Part shown: positions 34,257 to 41,812 of the stretch, one piece after another
Numbering within the stretch: the first letter of the stretch is position 1
Layout of the letters: each line of letters starts with the position of its first letter
NCBI GenBank assembly: GCA_945889625.1
Contig: CAMDCE010000014.1
Coordinates: 1-64,000, forward strand
Reading direction: 5' to 3'
Source of the DNA: Asaia bogorensis
GTDB lineage: Bacteria; Pseudomonadota; Alphaproteobacteria; Reyranellales; Reyranellaceae
Length of the DNA: 64,000 nucleotides
Position numbers and translations under genes: made by a program
Notes under the pieces: model-generated
Told to the model about the DNA's origin: nothing
Database searches by the model: none
Seen by the model: only the letters and a program-made list of their open reading frames with translations

Positions 34257-35132
34257 CTAGCGACCCAGGATGCCGCTGGGCCGCACCGCCAACGTCACCA
34301 GGAGCACGCCGAACGCCACCGCAGGCGCCCAGGACGGACCGTAGAATGTCGAGGTCAGGCTCTCGGCGATGCCCAGCGTCATCGCCGCGATCATCATGCC
34401 GGGAAAGCTGCCCAGGCCGCCCAGCACGCAGATGGCAAAGATGCGGCCGATATATTCACGACCGATCGACGGTTCGACCGGCTGGATGATGATCAGACAG
34501 GCGCCCGCCAGCGCCGCGGTGGCGATCGACAGGCCGAAGGCGATGCGCTTGATCTTGGTCGGGTTGGCGGCCATCAGCTGCAGCGCCAGCTGGTCCTGCG
34601 CCACCGCCTGGATGGCGCGTCCCAGAAAGCTACGCGACAGGAATATCTGCAGGCCGATCGCCATCGCCATGGAGACGAGAAACGGCATCAGCAGGCGCCA
34701 CGGCAGGTCGAACAGGACGAGCTGCAGGCTTGGGCCGATATACCAGGTGTTCACCGAACGATAGTCGACGCCGAAAATCAGGATCAACGTCACTTCGGCA
34801 ATGAACAGCAGCCCGAAGAAGAACGACAGGCCGCGCAGCGACTGGTCGTCCCGTCGCTCGAACGCCACGTAGTAGACCTGATAGATCGCCATGCCGAGCA
34901 CGTAGAACGCCGGCAGCAGGATGACCGCGGCCAGTATCGGATCGATCCCGAACACGGTGTTGCCGATATAGGCAACGTAGGAGCCGAGCAGGATGAAGGC
35001 GGGATGGGCGATGTTGACGATGTCGAGCATGCCGAAGGAGATCGCCACACCGATCGAGACCGCCGCATAGAAGCCGCCCAGCAGCAGGCCGGAGATCATC
35101 GCGTTCATCAGCAGGTCGAGCGAGACAGCCAT
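34257..35132 (-). CDS. livH: Branched-chain-type ABC transporter permease LivH
   Basis: 291 residues, all membrane-spanning segments. LLLGGFYAAVSIGVAISFGM at the N terminus, FLGRAIQAVAQDQLALQLMA for the ATPase-contact loop, and VLGGLGSFPGMMIAAMTLGI are typical of LivH. It is first in the livHMGF operon. The region upstream (35133-35330) should hold its promoter. The spacing of the nearest purine-rich stretch to the ATG is long. Confidence 0.92.
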   Translation of the reverse strand: MAVSLDLLMNAMISGLLLGGFYAAVSIGVAISFGMLDIVNIAHPAFILLGSYVAYIGNTVFGIDPILAAVILLPAFYVLGMAIYQVYYVAFERRDDQSLRGLSFFFGLLFIAEVTLILIFGVDYRSVNTWYIGPSLQLVLFDLPWRLLMPFLVSMAMAIGLQIFLSRSFLGRAIQAVAQDQLALQLMAANPTKIKRIAFGLSIATAALAGACLIIIQPVEPSIGREYIGRIFAICVLGGLGSFPGMMIAAMTLGIAESLTSTFYGPSWAPAVAFGVLLVTLAVRPSGILGR

Positions 35133-35294
35133 GATGCCGGATCAACCCTCCAGCAGGACGGACGGGCCGCGAAGCTGCGCTGTCATCGATATCCCCCCGT
35201 TTTGCGTGGCGATGTTTCGCCTACGGTCCCCAGTCTGCGCTGGAGAAAGGACGGTTGCCTAGAGCAAATTCCGAGTTGAGTGAATCAAACCCCT

Positions 35295-35319
35295 CCCCTT
35301 CGCGGACTCCGCGAAGGGG
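35295..35319 (-). terminator. Hairpin terminator after the PEP-mutase-family gene
   Basis: CCCCTTCGCGG and CCGCGAAGGGG form an 11-bp perfect stem around a three-base loop, 12 bases past the stop of the gene at 35331 and read on the complement strand, followed by GAGGGGTTTG. A weak T-run makes it a plausible terminator. It is also built like the C-rich palindromes found elsewhere in the window. Confidence 0.7.
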
Positions 35320-35330
35320 AAGGAAGCTGA

Positions 35331-36194
35331 TCAGCCCGACACGATGAAGGCCTTGGCCCGCGCGTCGTAATCGGCATAGCCCAGTGTCGCGCGCAGCTCG
35401 GGCGGTGGCAGTGCCGACTTGGCCTCGGCCTCGCCCGCCTTGAGCGCCGCCAGCCCGGCCTTCATTCCCGCCGTCGCCGGCGACAGCATGCCGGTCGGAT
35501 AGGTACCGATCTTGAAACCGAGTGCCGCCGCCTGGGTCTGCGACGGCGTCGCTCGCGGGGCGCCGGGCGATAGCACGGCGAACGACGGCCGTCCGCCGGC
35601 AGCGGCAACGGCGCGACGGACTTCCCCGTCGTCGGCGGGAGAGTCCAGGAACAGGATATCGGCGCCTTCCTTCACATACATCTCGATGCGCGCCACCGCC
35701 TCGTCGATACCCTGGGTCGGCCGGCAATCGGTGCGCGCCAGGATCAGGATGCCGGATTCCTTCGCAGCTTCCACCGCCGCGCGGATCTTCATCCGTGCTT
35801 CCTCGCGCGGCAGGCAGGGCTTGCCGGCGGCGGTGAGAGCGCGCGGCGTTATCTTGTCCTCGATCAGCACGGCGGCGGCACCGGCTCGGCCATAAGCCCG
35901 CACCGTGCGCTGCACGTTCATGGCGTTGCCGTAACCATGATCGCCATCGGCCAGCACCAGCAGACCGGGCGCAGCGCCGTGAACCATGTTGAACGAGTCG
36001 AACATTTCGCCGAACGAGATCAGATCGAGGTCCGGCCCGCCCAACCGGCTCGCCGCCACGCAGGAACCCGAGAGGAACGCCGTCTTGAACCCGGCGTCGG
36101 ATGACAGCCTGGCGCTCAGCCCGTCCCACACGGCCGGCATCACGATGAGGCCCGGCTCGGCCAAAAGGGCGCGCAGACGATCAGGGTGGTTCAC
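35331..36194 (-). CDS. Isocitrate lyase/PEP mutase superfamily lyase
   Basis: 287 residues with a GTG start 8 bases after GGAGG; an upstream extension lacks a ribosome-binding site and crosses palindromes. The barrel motifs are VMPAVWDGLSARL, the metal-binding DGDHGYGNAMN, VLIEDK and ILARTD. The KKCGH loop of true isocitrate lyase is replaced by CLPREEARMK, so a methylisocitrate lyase, oxaloacetate decarboxylase or carboxy-PEP mutase-like role is more likely. The substrate is not decided by sequence. Divergent from the enoyl-CoA hydratase gene. Confidence 0.88.
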   Translation of the reverse strand: MNHPDRLRALLAEPGLIVMPAVWDGLSARLSSDAGFKTAFLSGSCVAASRLGGPDLDLISFGEMFDSFNMVHGAAPGLLVLADGDHGYGNAMNVQRTVRAYGRAGAAAVLIEDKITPRALTAAGKPCLPREEARMKIRAAVEAAKESGILILARTDCRPTQGIDEAVARIEMYVKEGADILFLDSPADDGEVRRAVAAAGGRPSFAVLSPGAPRATPSQTQAAALGFKIGTYPTGMLSPATAGMKAGLAALKAGEAEAKSALPPPELRATLGYADYDARAKAFIVSG

Positions 36195-36289
36195 GGTGGT
36201 GTCCTCCAGGGTGGTTTTCGTCCAGGACGATAGGCCGCGGCCGCCGAAAACTCCACCGCTCGTCCGTATTCGTCGAACTTCCCCGGCTT

Positions 36290-36347
36290 CTCGCCTAGCG
36301 CGGCTTCCGCTCAAATGGAACCGCGCTGCGGTTCCATTTGAGCGGAA
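36290..36347. repeat. Palindromic repeat, family 2 copy 2
   Basis: TTCTCGCCT then a perfect 20-bp inverted repeat (left arm TTCCGCTCAAATGGAACCGC at 36305-36324, right arm 36328-36347) with a three-base centre. It is related to the weaker element at 24478-24528. It is located between divergent genes. Confidence 0.75.
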
Positions 36348-36377
36348 ACGCGTCGCGCCAGGCATCTCCTTTGTCGG

Positions 36378-36415
36378 CATCGTTCGTCCGGCTGATTACA
36401 GCCGGACGAACGATG
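36378..36415. repeat. 16-bp perfect inverted repeat upstream of the crotonase gene
   Basis: CATCGTTCGTCCGGCT (36378-36393) and its exact complement (36400-36415) flank GATTAC. It ends 42 bases before the start codon of the enoyl-CoA hydratase family gene. It could be an operator, a transcript hairpin or another REP-like unit. Confidence 0.7.
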
Positions 36416-36457
36416 CTCTAGGATGGCCCCTGAGTTGCATCATCGAGGAGGGAAGAC

Positions 36458-37258
36458 ATGGCTGTTGTTGAAACTGAACGTCACGGCCAGGTGCTGGTGG
36501 TCCGCATGAACCGGCCCGAGCGCCTCAATGCCCTCAGCCACGAGATGCGCACGGAACTGGCCAAGGCCTGGACCGAGTTCCGCCACAGCAAGGAATTCGA
36601 GGTCGCGATCTTCACCGGCACCGGCCGGGGTTTCTGTGCCGGCGAGGACATGAAGGAGTCGCTCGAGAAGGGCGTGGCCGGCGGCCAGCGACCGGCGATC
36701 GAGGATCCGTTCAACGCGGGAACCTTGGAGAAGCCCGTCATCGCTGCGGTCAACGGCTTCGCGATGGGCGGCGGCTTCATGCTGGTCGAGCGTACCGACC
36801 TGCGGCTCGCCGTGCGCGAAGCGGTATTTGAGGTCTCGGAAGCCAAGCGCTGGCTGCTGGGCGGCTACAACCACGGCCACGTCGCCAATGTCCCCTACCC
36901 CATTGCCATGGAGATGGCGCTGGGCTTTCGCTTCACCGCCCAGCGTTTCTACGAGGTCGGGTTCCTGAACCGCCTGGTCGACGCCGGCCAGCTGATGCCC
37001 GAAGCGCTCAAGATGGCCGAGCACCTTCTTACCCTGCCGCCGGCCTCGCGGGTCAACACCGTGCATATGATGCGTCAGATGCGGCCGGCGCCGGGCCCCG
37101 AGATGCAGCGCCTGGCCGATGCCTTGCACGAGCATGGCGCCAAGAGCGATCTGATGGAGTCGCGCGCCGCCTTCGCCGAGAAGCGCAAGCCGAACTTCAA
37201 GGGCTGGAACGATCCGCAGGATCGCTACCGGTTGCCGACGCTCGAATCGACCAAATAG
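36458..37258 (+). CDS. Enoyl-CoA hydratase/isomerase (crotonase) family protein
   Basis: 266 residues, start after GAGGAGGGAAGAC. Crotonase motifs are FTGTGRGFCAGEDMKE (oxyanion hole) and AAVNGFAMGGGFMLVERTDL. The second catalytic acid seems kept (EVSEAKRW), but the first Glu of classical hydratase (GGGLELA) is replaced in GGGFMLV. It may thus be an isomerase, a dehydratase of carnitinyl type or a hydrolase rather than a standard hydratase. Next comes a small exported protein gene 14 bases later on the same strand. Confidence 0.88.
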   Translation: MAVVETERHGQVLVVRMNRPERLNALSHEMRTELAKAWTEFRHSKEFEVAIFTGTGRGFCAGEDMKESLEKGVAGGQRPAIEDPFNAGTLEKPVIAAVNGFAMGGGFMLVERTDLRLAVREAVFEVSEAKRWLLGGYNHGHVANVPYPIAMEMALGFRFTAQRFYEVGFLNRLVDAGQLMPEALKMAEHLLTLPPASRVNTVHMMRQMRPAPGPEMQRLADALHEHGAKSDLMESRAAFAEKRKPNFKGWNDPQDRYRLPTLESTK

Positions 37259-37272
37259 GAGAGCCGATCATC

Positions 37273-37755
37273 ATGTCAGGAATTCGATGTCTCGTCGTAG
37301 CGCTCGTGTTCGGCGTCGGCCTGCAGGGTGCGGCCGCGCAAGCCCCCGACTGCGAGGACATCATCGCGCGACACATGGTGGGTCAGGCTATGCTCGCGGC
37401 CAACTACGTCGCCGCCGCCGAGAAGGCCGGCATGAAGCCCGCGGAAATCAATGCAGCTCTCAAGAATATCGCGGGCAGGTCTGCGATCCAGGAATTCTGG
37501 ATCACCGATTCCAAGGGCCATGCCTACCTCACCAATACCGGCATCGACTTCACCTTCAGCCCCGATGCGGCCAAGCAGCCGCAGGCCTCGGCCTTCTGGC
37601 CACTGATCACCGGCGCCAAGGACGTCGTGATCCAGGGAGTGCGCAAGCGCGAGATCGACAATCAGGTGTTCAAATATGTCGGCGTCGCCGGCGTCGACAA
37701 GCCGCGCATCGTACAGGTCGGCGTCAGCGCCGCAGACCTGCCCAAATGCAGGTAG
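37273..37755 (+). CDS. Exported Cache-like domain protein
   Basis: 160 residues, start after AGGAGAGCCGATCATC. A Sec-type signal ends at GAAAQAP. The body, IQEFWITDSKGHAYLTNTG and FWPLITGAKDVVIQGVRKRE followed by FKYVGVAGVDKPRIVQVG, resembles the single Cache sensory domains of chemoreceptors and kinases, but no membrane or signalling domain follows. It could be a free periplasmic ligand-binding protein. The assignment is by resemblance, and I am moderately sure. Confidence 0.65.
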   Translation: MSGIRCLVVALVFGVGLQGAAAQAPDCEDIIARHMVGQAMLAANYVAAAEKAGMKPAEINAALKNIAGRSAIQEFWITDSKGHAYLTNTGIDFTFSPDAAKQPQASAFWPLITGAKDVVIQGVRKREIDNQVFKYVGVAGVDKPRIVQVGVSAADLPKCR

Positions 37756-37816
37756 GCGCTGCTTCGTTGAGCGGATGGCCTCGATGATGCGGCGCTTCCT
37801 CGGCCGCGCAAGCTGA

Positions 37817-38395
37817 TCACTTCTCGGGCTTGGCCTGCCAGGCACGCACAAGCTCTTCGCCAGCAGCGATCTGCTTGGGCGTCATGCGATCGGCGACGAA
37901 CTTGCGGTTGTGGTCGGCGCCGGCGAGCGTCAGCCACTTGTAGGCCTGAACATAGTCGCGCTTCACGCCGCGGCCCTCGGTGTAGAGGGCGCCGAGATTG
38001 AGTTGGGCGGCGCCATAGCCCTGCTCGGCGGCGCGACGGTACCAAATCACCGCCGCCGACATGGCGTAGTCGGCCGGCAGGCCGTGGCCCATCTCGTACA
38101 TGTGCGCCAGATTGTGCTGGGCACTGGGCAGGCCCTGCTCGGCGGCGTAGCGGTACCACGAGGCCGCGGTGGCATGGTCCTGCGGCACGCCGCGACCGAG
38201 ATCGTACATCGCGCCCAGCCAGAACTGGGCCTTGGCCTCGCCCGCCTGGGCAAGCGGTCGCCATATCTGCAGGGCGGCGGCGGCGTCGCCACGGTCGTAG
38301 GCAGCCTTGGCCTCCTCGTACGGACCCGCGTGCACCGGCCCGGCCACGGCCAGCGCGGAGAGCGTAACAAACAGGGCAAGGACTGCTATCTTCAC
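37817..38395 (-). CDS. Exported Sel1-repeat (TPR-like) protein
   Basis: 192 residues with a GTG start at a hydrophobic signal (VKIAVLALFVTLSALAVAG, cleavage near VHAG). At least three Sel1 repeats follow, each with the pattern A..LG.MY..G.GV..D...A..WY..AAEQG. Sel1 proteins act as periplasmic scaffolds in envelope and signalling processes. The stop codon is part of TGATCAGCTT, a motif shared with other gene ends in this window. Divergent from phosphofructokinase with 30 bases between starts. Confidence 0.88.
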   Translation of the reverse strand: MKIAVLALFVTLSALAVAGPVHAGPYEEAKAAYDRGDAAAALQIWRPLAQAGEAKAQFWLGAMYDLGRGVPQDHATAASWYRYAAEQGLPSAQHNLAHMYEMGHGLPADYAMSAAVIWYRRAAEQGYGAAQLNLGALYTEGRGVKRDYVQAYKWLTLAGADHNRKFVADRMTPKQIAAGEELVRAWQAKPEK

Positions 38396-38425
38396 GGCAG
38401 ACCCATCAAAACACGGCGGGGCGGC

Positions 38426-39502
38426 ATGACCAAGCGAATCGGCATCCTGACCAGCGGCGGCGACTGCGCCGGGCTGAACGCCACCATCCGCGCCGTGGCC
38501 TTGCGCGCCCATCGCGGCCATGGCTGGACGACGGTCGGCATCCATCACGGCACGCTCGGCCTGCTGGCGCGGCCCGTGGCCGCCGAGACGCTCGACCCGG
38601 CCCGCCTCGACGCCGCCCTTGCGCGCCAAGGCGGCACTTTCCTCGGCAGCACCAACAAGGGCGACCCCTTCGCCTTCCCGATGCCCGATGGCAGCCTGAA
38701 GGATCGCTCCGGCGAGATGGTTGAGGGCCTCAGCCTGCTCGAGCTCGACGGGCTGATCGGCGTCGGCGGCGACGGCAGCCTCGACATCCTGCGCCGCCTG
38801 CTGGCGCCGTGGGGCCGGCCGTTCATCGGCGTGCCCAAGACCATCGACAACGACGTAGGGCGCACCGAACGCGCCATCGGCTATTCGACCGCCGTCGCCA
38901 TCGCCACCGAGGCGCTCGATCGCCTGCAGCCGACCGGCGCCAGCCACGACCGCGTCATGGTGCTGGAGGTCATGGGCCGCGACGCCGGCCACATCGCCAT
39001 CGCCGCGGCGATCGCCGGTGGCGCCGATGTCGTGCTGCTGCCGGAAGTGCGCTGGCGCCTGAGCAATGTCGTGGAGCGCATCGCCAAGCTGCGTGCCGCC
39101 GGCCGCACCTCGGCACTGGTCGTGGTCGCCGAAGCCGCCGGCCAGTCCGACGAAGCGGGCGGCCCGGCCGACGACGCTCCGGCGAAGACCGGTGTCGGCG
39201 AATGGCTGGCGCGCCGGCTGATGGCAGCGACCGGCGCCGAAGCGCGCGCCACCGTGCTGGGCCATGTGCAGCGCGGCGCCATGCCGACCGCCGAGGATCG
39301 CCTGCTTGCCTCCGCGCTGGGCGTCCGCGCCGTCGATCTGCTGGCCGCCGGCAAGGCCGACCGCATGGTTGGCTGGTGGAACCGCCAGGTGGTCGACGTG
39401 CCGCTCGACAAGGTGGTCGGCCGCTCGCGCACGCTCGATGCCGACGGCGCCCTGATCCAGACCGCGCGCGCGCTCGACATCTGCCTGGGCGACACTGCCT
39501 AG
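38426..39502 (+). CDS. 6-phosphofructokinase, PfkA family group III type
   Basis: 358 residues. GGDCAGLN at 11-18, GGDGS at 114-118, PKTIDND at 137-143 and MGRDAGH near 182 are the family landmarks. G117 at the site that is Asp in pyrophosphate-dependent enzymes predicts ATP use. K138, where E. coli PfkA has Gly, places it with the mixed-type group that includes actinobacterial and PPi enzymes. It makes fructose 1,6-bisphosphate. Part of its C-terminal coding sequence (RMVGWWNRQVVDVPLDK) recurs as a fragment at about 41640-41704. Confidence 0.93.
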   Translation: MTKRIGILTSGGDCAGLNATIRAVALRAHRGHGWTTVGIHHGTLGLLARPVAAETLDPARLDAALARQGGTFLGSTNKGDPFAFPMPDGSLKDRSGEMVEGLSLLELDGLIGVGGDGSLDILRRLLAPWGRPFIGVPKTIDNDVGRTERAIGYSTAVAIATEALDRLQPTGASHDRVMVLEVMGRDAGHIAIAAAIAGGADVVLLPEVRWRLSNVVERIAKLRAAGRTSALVVVAEAAGQSDEAGGPADDAPAKTGVGEWLARRLMAATGAEARATVLGHVQRGAMPTAEDRLLASALGVRAVDLLAAGKADRMVGWWNRQVVDVPLDKVVGRSRTLDADGALIQTARALDICLGDTA

Positions 39503-39699
39503 GCAAACACCAGGCGCGCGGGGCGACGTTCCCACGGTTTCCCAGGCACGTGGGAAGCCTTGGATGCCGATGGCACAGGCTTCTGGGCGATTCTTCCCAC
39601 TTTCATGCCACCCCCTCCCCCCCCCCCCCGCCTGCGCAAAAAAACTTTCTCATGAGGAATCGCAGACAAGGCCGGAAGTACCGGGCGAATCCGGCAATC

Positions 39700-39726
39700 C
39701 TCATGAAGCTCATGAGCCTCATGAGG
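39700..39726. repeat. Three 9-base tandem repeats CTCATGA(A/G)(G/C)
   Basis: CTCATGAAG, CTCATGAGC and CTCATGAGG in a row, with a fourth CTCATGAGG at 39649. Each contains the palindrome CTCATGAG or a near version. The function is unknown; clustered sites of this kind can bind a regulator. Confidence 0.6.
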
Positions 39727-39898
39727 CTGACGGCGACCAAAGGGCGTGCCGGAAGGTGTCCGTCAAAAATAGCGGGAAAAAACGGAGTCGCGGGCGATAA
39801 GTCCGTAAAATAAGGGTTTGGGGCCATCCGGGGCGTCGCGGAAAACGGCGACACGAGCAGATCGGACACGACGCGCTCCTAAGGGTTGGCGGGATCAC

Positions 39899-40012
39899 CC
39901 GTCCACTCTACGCTGGGGCGGCTGGAATCGACGATTATGGACCTGACCTAATTCGCTCGGCGGACTGCTGGGTCAATCGGCTGCGATCCAGCTCGACCTG
40001 GCGTTCGTCGTA
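39899..40012. repeat. Direct repeat B1, fragment of the flavoprotein monooxygenase 3' end
   Basis: Matches 41701-41812 over about 112 bases, including GACCTGACC..ATTCGCTCGGCGGACTGCT. On the complement strand it encodes YDERQVELDRSRLT, nearly the same as the C terminus of the intact monooxygenase (YDEKQVELDRSRLT). Here it is cut off from the rest of that gene, so it is a displaced copy. Confidence 0.8.
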
Positions 40013-40224
40013 TGGTTGGGCATCAGGCAGTAGTGCACACCGCCGTACCCGCGGCACGGCAGGTGGCGGAACGCCGCGCCGTTGCACGACGCTGGCGGCC
40101 GCCATGGGGAAACGCGGCCTGAAAAACAGCCACGGAGAGTTGACATAGGTCATGGCCCGGGACCGGCCGGCCTGGCTCATATAGACTCTATTGTCGGAAG
40201 GGCCTTCGGGCGGGAGGAAGCGCG

Positions 40225-41025
40225 ATGGCGAAAAAAAAGGACGACGGAAGGCTTGACCGCAAGACCTACGAAAAGGAGCTGCGGAAGCTCCAGGTAGAGC
40301 TTTGCCATCTGCAGGACTGGGTGAAGAAGACCGGCGAACGGACCATCGTCATCCTCGAAGGGCGCGACGCCGCCGGAAAGGGCGGCACCATCAAGGCGCT
40401 CACCGATCGCGTCAGCCCGCGCGTCTTTCGCACGGTTGCGCTGCCCGCCCCGTCGGACCGCCAGAAATCAGAGATGTATCTGCAGCGTTATGTCGAGCAC
40501 TTCCCGGCCGGCGGCGAAATCGTCATCTTCGATCGCAGCTGGTACAACCGCGCCGGCGTCGAATACGTGATGGGCTTCTGCACGCCCGAACAGCACCAGC
40601 GGTTTCTCGAACTGACCCCGGTGGTCGAGAAATTCATCATCAACGGCGGCATTCGGCTCATCAAGATCTGGCTCGAAGTGGGGCAAGAGGAGCAGGAACG
40701 GCGGTTCCGCGCCCGCATCGAAGACCCGATCCGGCAATGGAAGCTGAGCCCGATGGATCTCGAATCGTTCCGCAAGTGGTATAGGTTCTCCAAGGCCCGC
40801 GATCTCATGCTCGAGCACACGGACACGGAAGAGTCGCCCTGGCATCTCGTCGATTCGAACGACAAGAAGCGCGCCCGGCTGAACGTCATCTCCCACATCC
40901 TGTCGCGCATTCCCTACAAGCGCGTCGCCCATGAGAAGGTCAAGCTGCCGGAGCGCTCCGACAAAAAGAAGTACGACGACTCGGCATCCGTGGCGAAGCG
41001 CAAGTTCGTCGAACAGAAATACTGA
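40225..41025 (+). CDS. ppk2: Polyphosphate kinase 2
   Basis: 266 residues, start after GGGAGGAAGCGCG. P-loop GRDAAGKGG at 46-54 and the lid/Walker B-like DRSWYNR at 103-109 are the PPK2 hallmarks. The single-domain length and sequence EYVMGFCTPEQHQRFL fit the class that phosphorylates nucleoside diphosphates from polyphosphate, or the reverse. The C terminus is Lys-rich. It stands in a stretch flanked by duplicated gene fragments (39899-40012 and 41640-41812), which suggests a rearranged or inserted segment. Confidence 0.92.
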   Translation: MAKKKDDGRLDRKTYEKELRKLQVELCHLQDWVKKTGERTIVILEGRDAAGKGGTIKALTDRVSPRVFRTVALPAPSDRQKSEMYLQRYVEHFPAGGEIVIFDRSWYNRAGVEYVMGFCTPEQHQRFLELTPVVEKFIINGGIRLIKIWLEVGQEEQERRFRARIEDPIRQWKLSPMDLESFRKWYRFSKARDLMLEHTDTEESPWHLVDSNDKKRARLNVISHILSRIPYKRVAHEKVKLPERSDKKKYDDSASVAKRKFVEQKY

Positions 41026-41147
41026 CGAACACCGCCGGGCATGAAGGCGATCCCTAGCGCAGGCTTGGCCTCATCTCTAATCTATTTGATCCAACTCAAT
41101 GCGTTTCGAGTTGCCGTGATCGATCTTGTTAGCAACCGGAGGGGGTC

Positions 41148-41585
41148 ATGCTGAAGTTACCAACGGCGCAGGACTTGCAGGCCAAGATCGCCCAGGCCGA
41201 GGGAGAGAAGGCCTCCGCGGCCATGCGGGCACATACAGCGGCCGAAGCCGAGAAGCAGGCGTTCCTCGACAGGATCAGCAAGCCTTCGGGGCTTTCCGAC
41301 GAGCAGGTCATCGAAAAGGCCTCGCATATCATCACTCGGGCGGTTGAACACGGGCAGACGTCGGTCCAGGTCTTCCGCTTTCCCAATCACCTGTGCACCG
41401 ACAGCGGACGGGCAATCGATCAGGCCGAAGACGGCTGGGAAAAGACGCTGACCGGCATCCCGAAGGAACTCTATTCATTCTGGGAGAGGCAGCTCAAGCC
41501 ACGCGGCTATCACATGAAATACGAGATCATCGACCGGCCCGGCGGCATGCGGGGCGACGTTGCCGTAATTCTGAGCTGGGGTTAG
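41148..41585 (+). CDS. Hypothetical protein with N-terminal coiled coil
   Basis: 145 residues, start after ACCGGAGGGGGTC. The first about 60 residues are Ala/Glu/Lys-rich and should form a helix or coiled coil (LQAKIAQAEGEKASAAMRAH). The rest is a compact globular stretch (TSVQVFRFPNHLCTDSGRA, GIPKELYSFWERQLKPRGYH) ending in VAVILSWG. No signal or membrane segment. I do not recognise a family. It lies within the same fragment-flanked stretch as PPK2. Confidence 0.7.
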   Translation: MLKLPTAQDLQAKIAQAEGEKASAAMRAHTAAEAEKQAFLDRISKPSGLSDEQVIEKASHIITRAVEHGQTSVQVFRFPNHLCTDSGRAIDQAEDGWEKTLTGIPKELYSFWERQLKPRGYHMKYEIIDRPGGMRGDVAVILSWG

Positions 41586-41639
41586 TCGATCGCAACGAGC
41601 CCCAGCACGACAAACAGGATCGCCCCGCCCTGGCCGTCC

Positions 41640-41704
41640 GCATGGTGGGCTGGTGGAACCGCCAGGTCGTCGACGTGCCGCTCGACAAGGTCGTCGGCCG
41701 GTCC
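41640..41704 (+). pseudogene. Phosphofructokinase C-terminal fragment
   Basis: Encodes RMVGWWNRQVVDVPLDKVVG, nearly identical at the DNA level to phosphofructokinase codons at 39363-39424. There is no start and no upstream part of the gene. It is joined directly to the copy of repeat B2. It is a displaced duplicate of the gene 2.3 kb upstream. Confidence 0.85.
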
Positions 41705-41812
41705 ACTTTACGTCCGTCCGATCCGAATCGACGACTGTGGTCCTGACCGAATTCGCTCGGCGGACTGCTAGGTCAATCGGCTGCGATCCAGCTCGACCTG
41801 TTTTTCGTCGTA
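41701..41812. repeat. Direct repeat B2, overlapping the 3' end of the flavoprotein monooxygenase gene
   Basis: The partner of 39899-40012. It covers the last codons of the intact monooxygenase gene and about 65 bases beyond its stop. Its other end abuts the phosphofructokinase fragment. Confidence 0.8.

Larger units (their letters stand above)
39503..40224. other. Intergenic with low-complexity and duplicated segments
   Basis: About 720 bases before the PPK2 gene. It holds a 13-base run of C (39617-39629), four CTCATGA copies (one at 39649, three in 9-base tandem from 39700) and a segment of about 110 bases (39899-40012) that repeats at 41701-41812. Short frames on the complement strand join this repeat to unrelated sequence. 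I see no convincing gene. Confidence 0.6.

Noticed and set aside
38426-39502. Pyrophosphate-dependent phosphofructokinase
   Set aside because: The PKTIDND loop hints at it, but the GGDGS motif has Gly where PPi enzymes have Asp, so ATP use is more likely.
39935-40180. Complement-strand frame ending like the flavoprotein monooxygenase
   Set aside because: Only its C-terminal 15 or so residues match; the rest is unrelated. It is a chance frame through a duplicated fragment.
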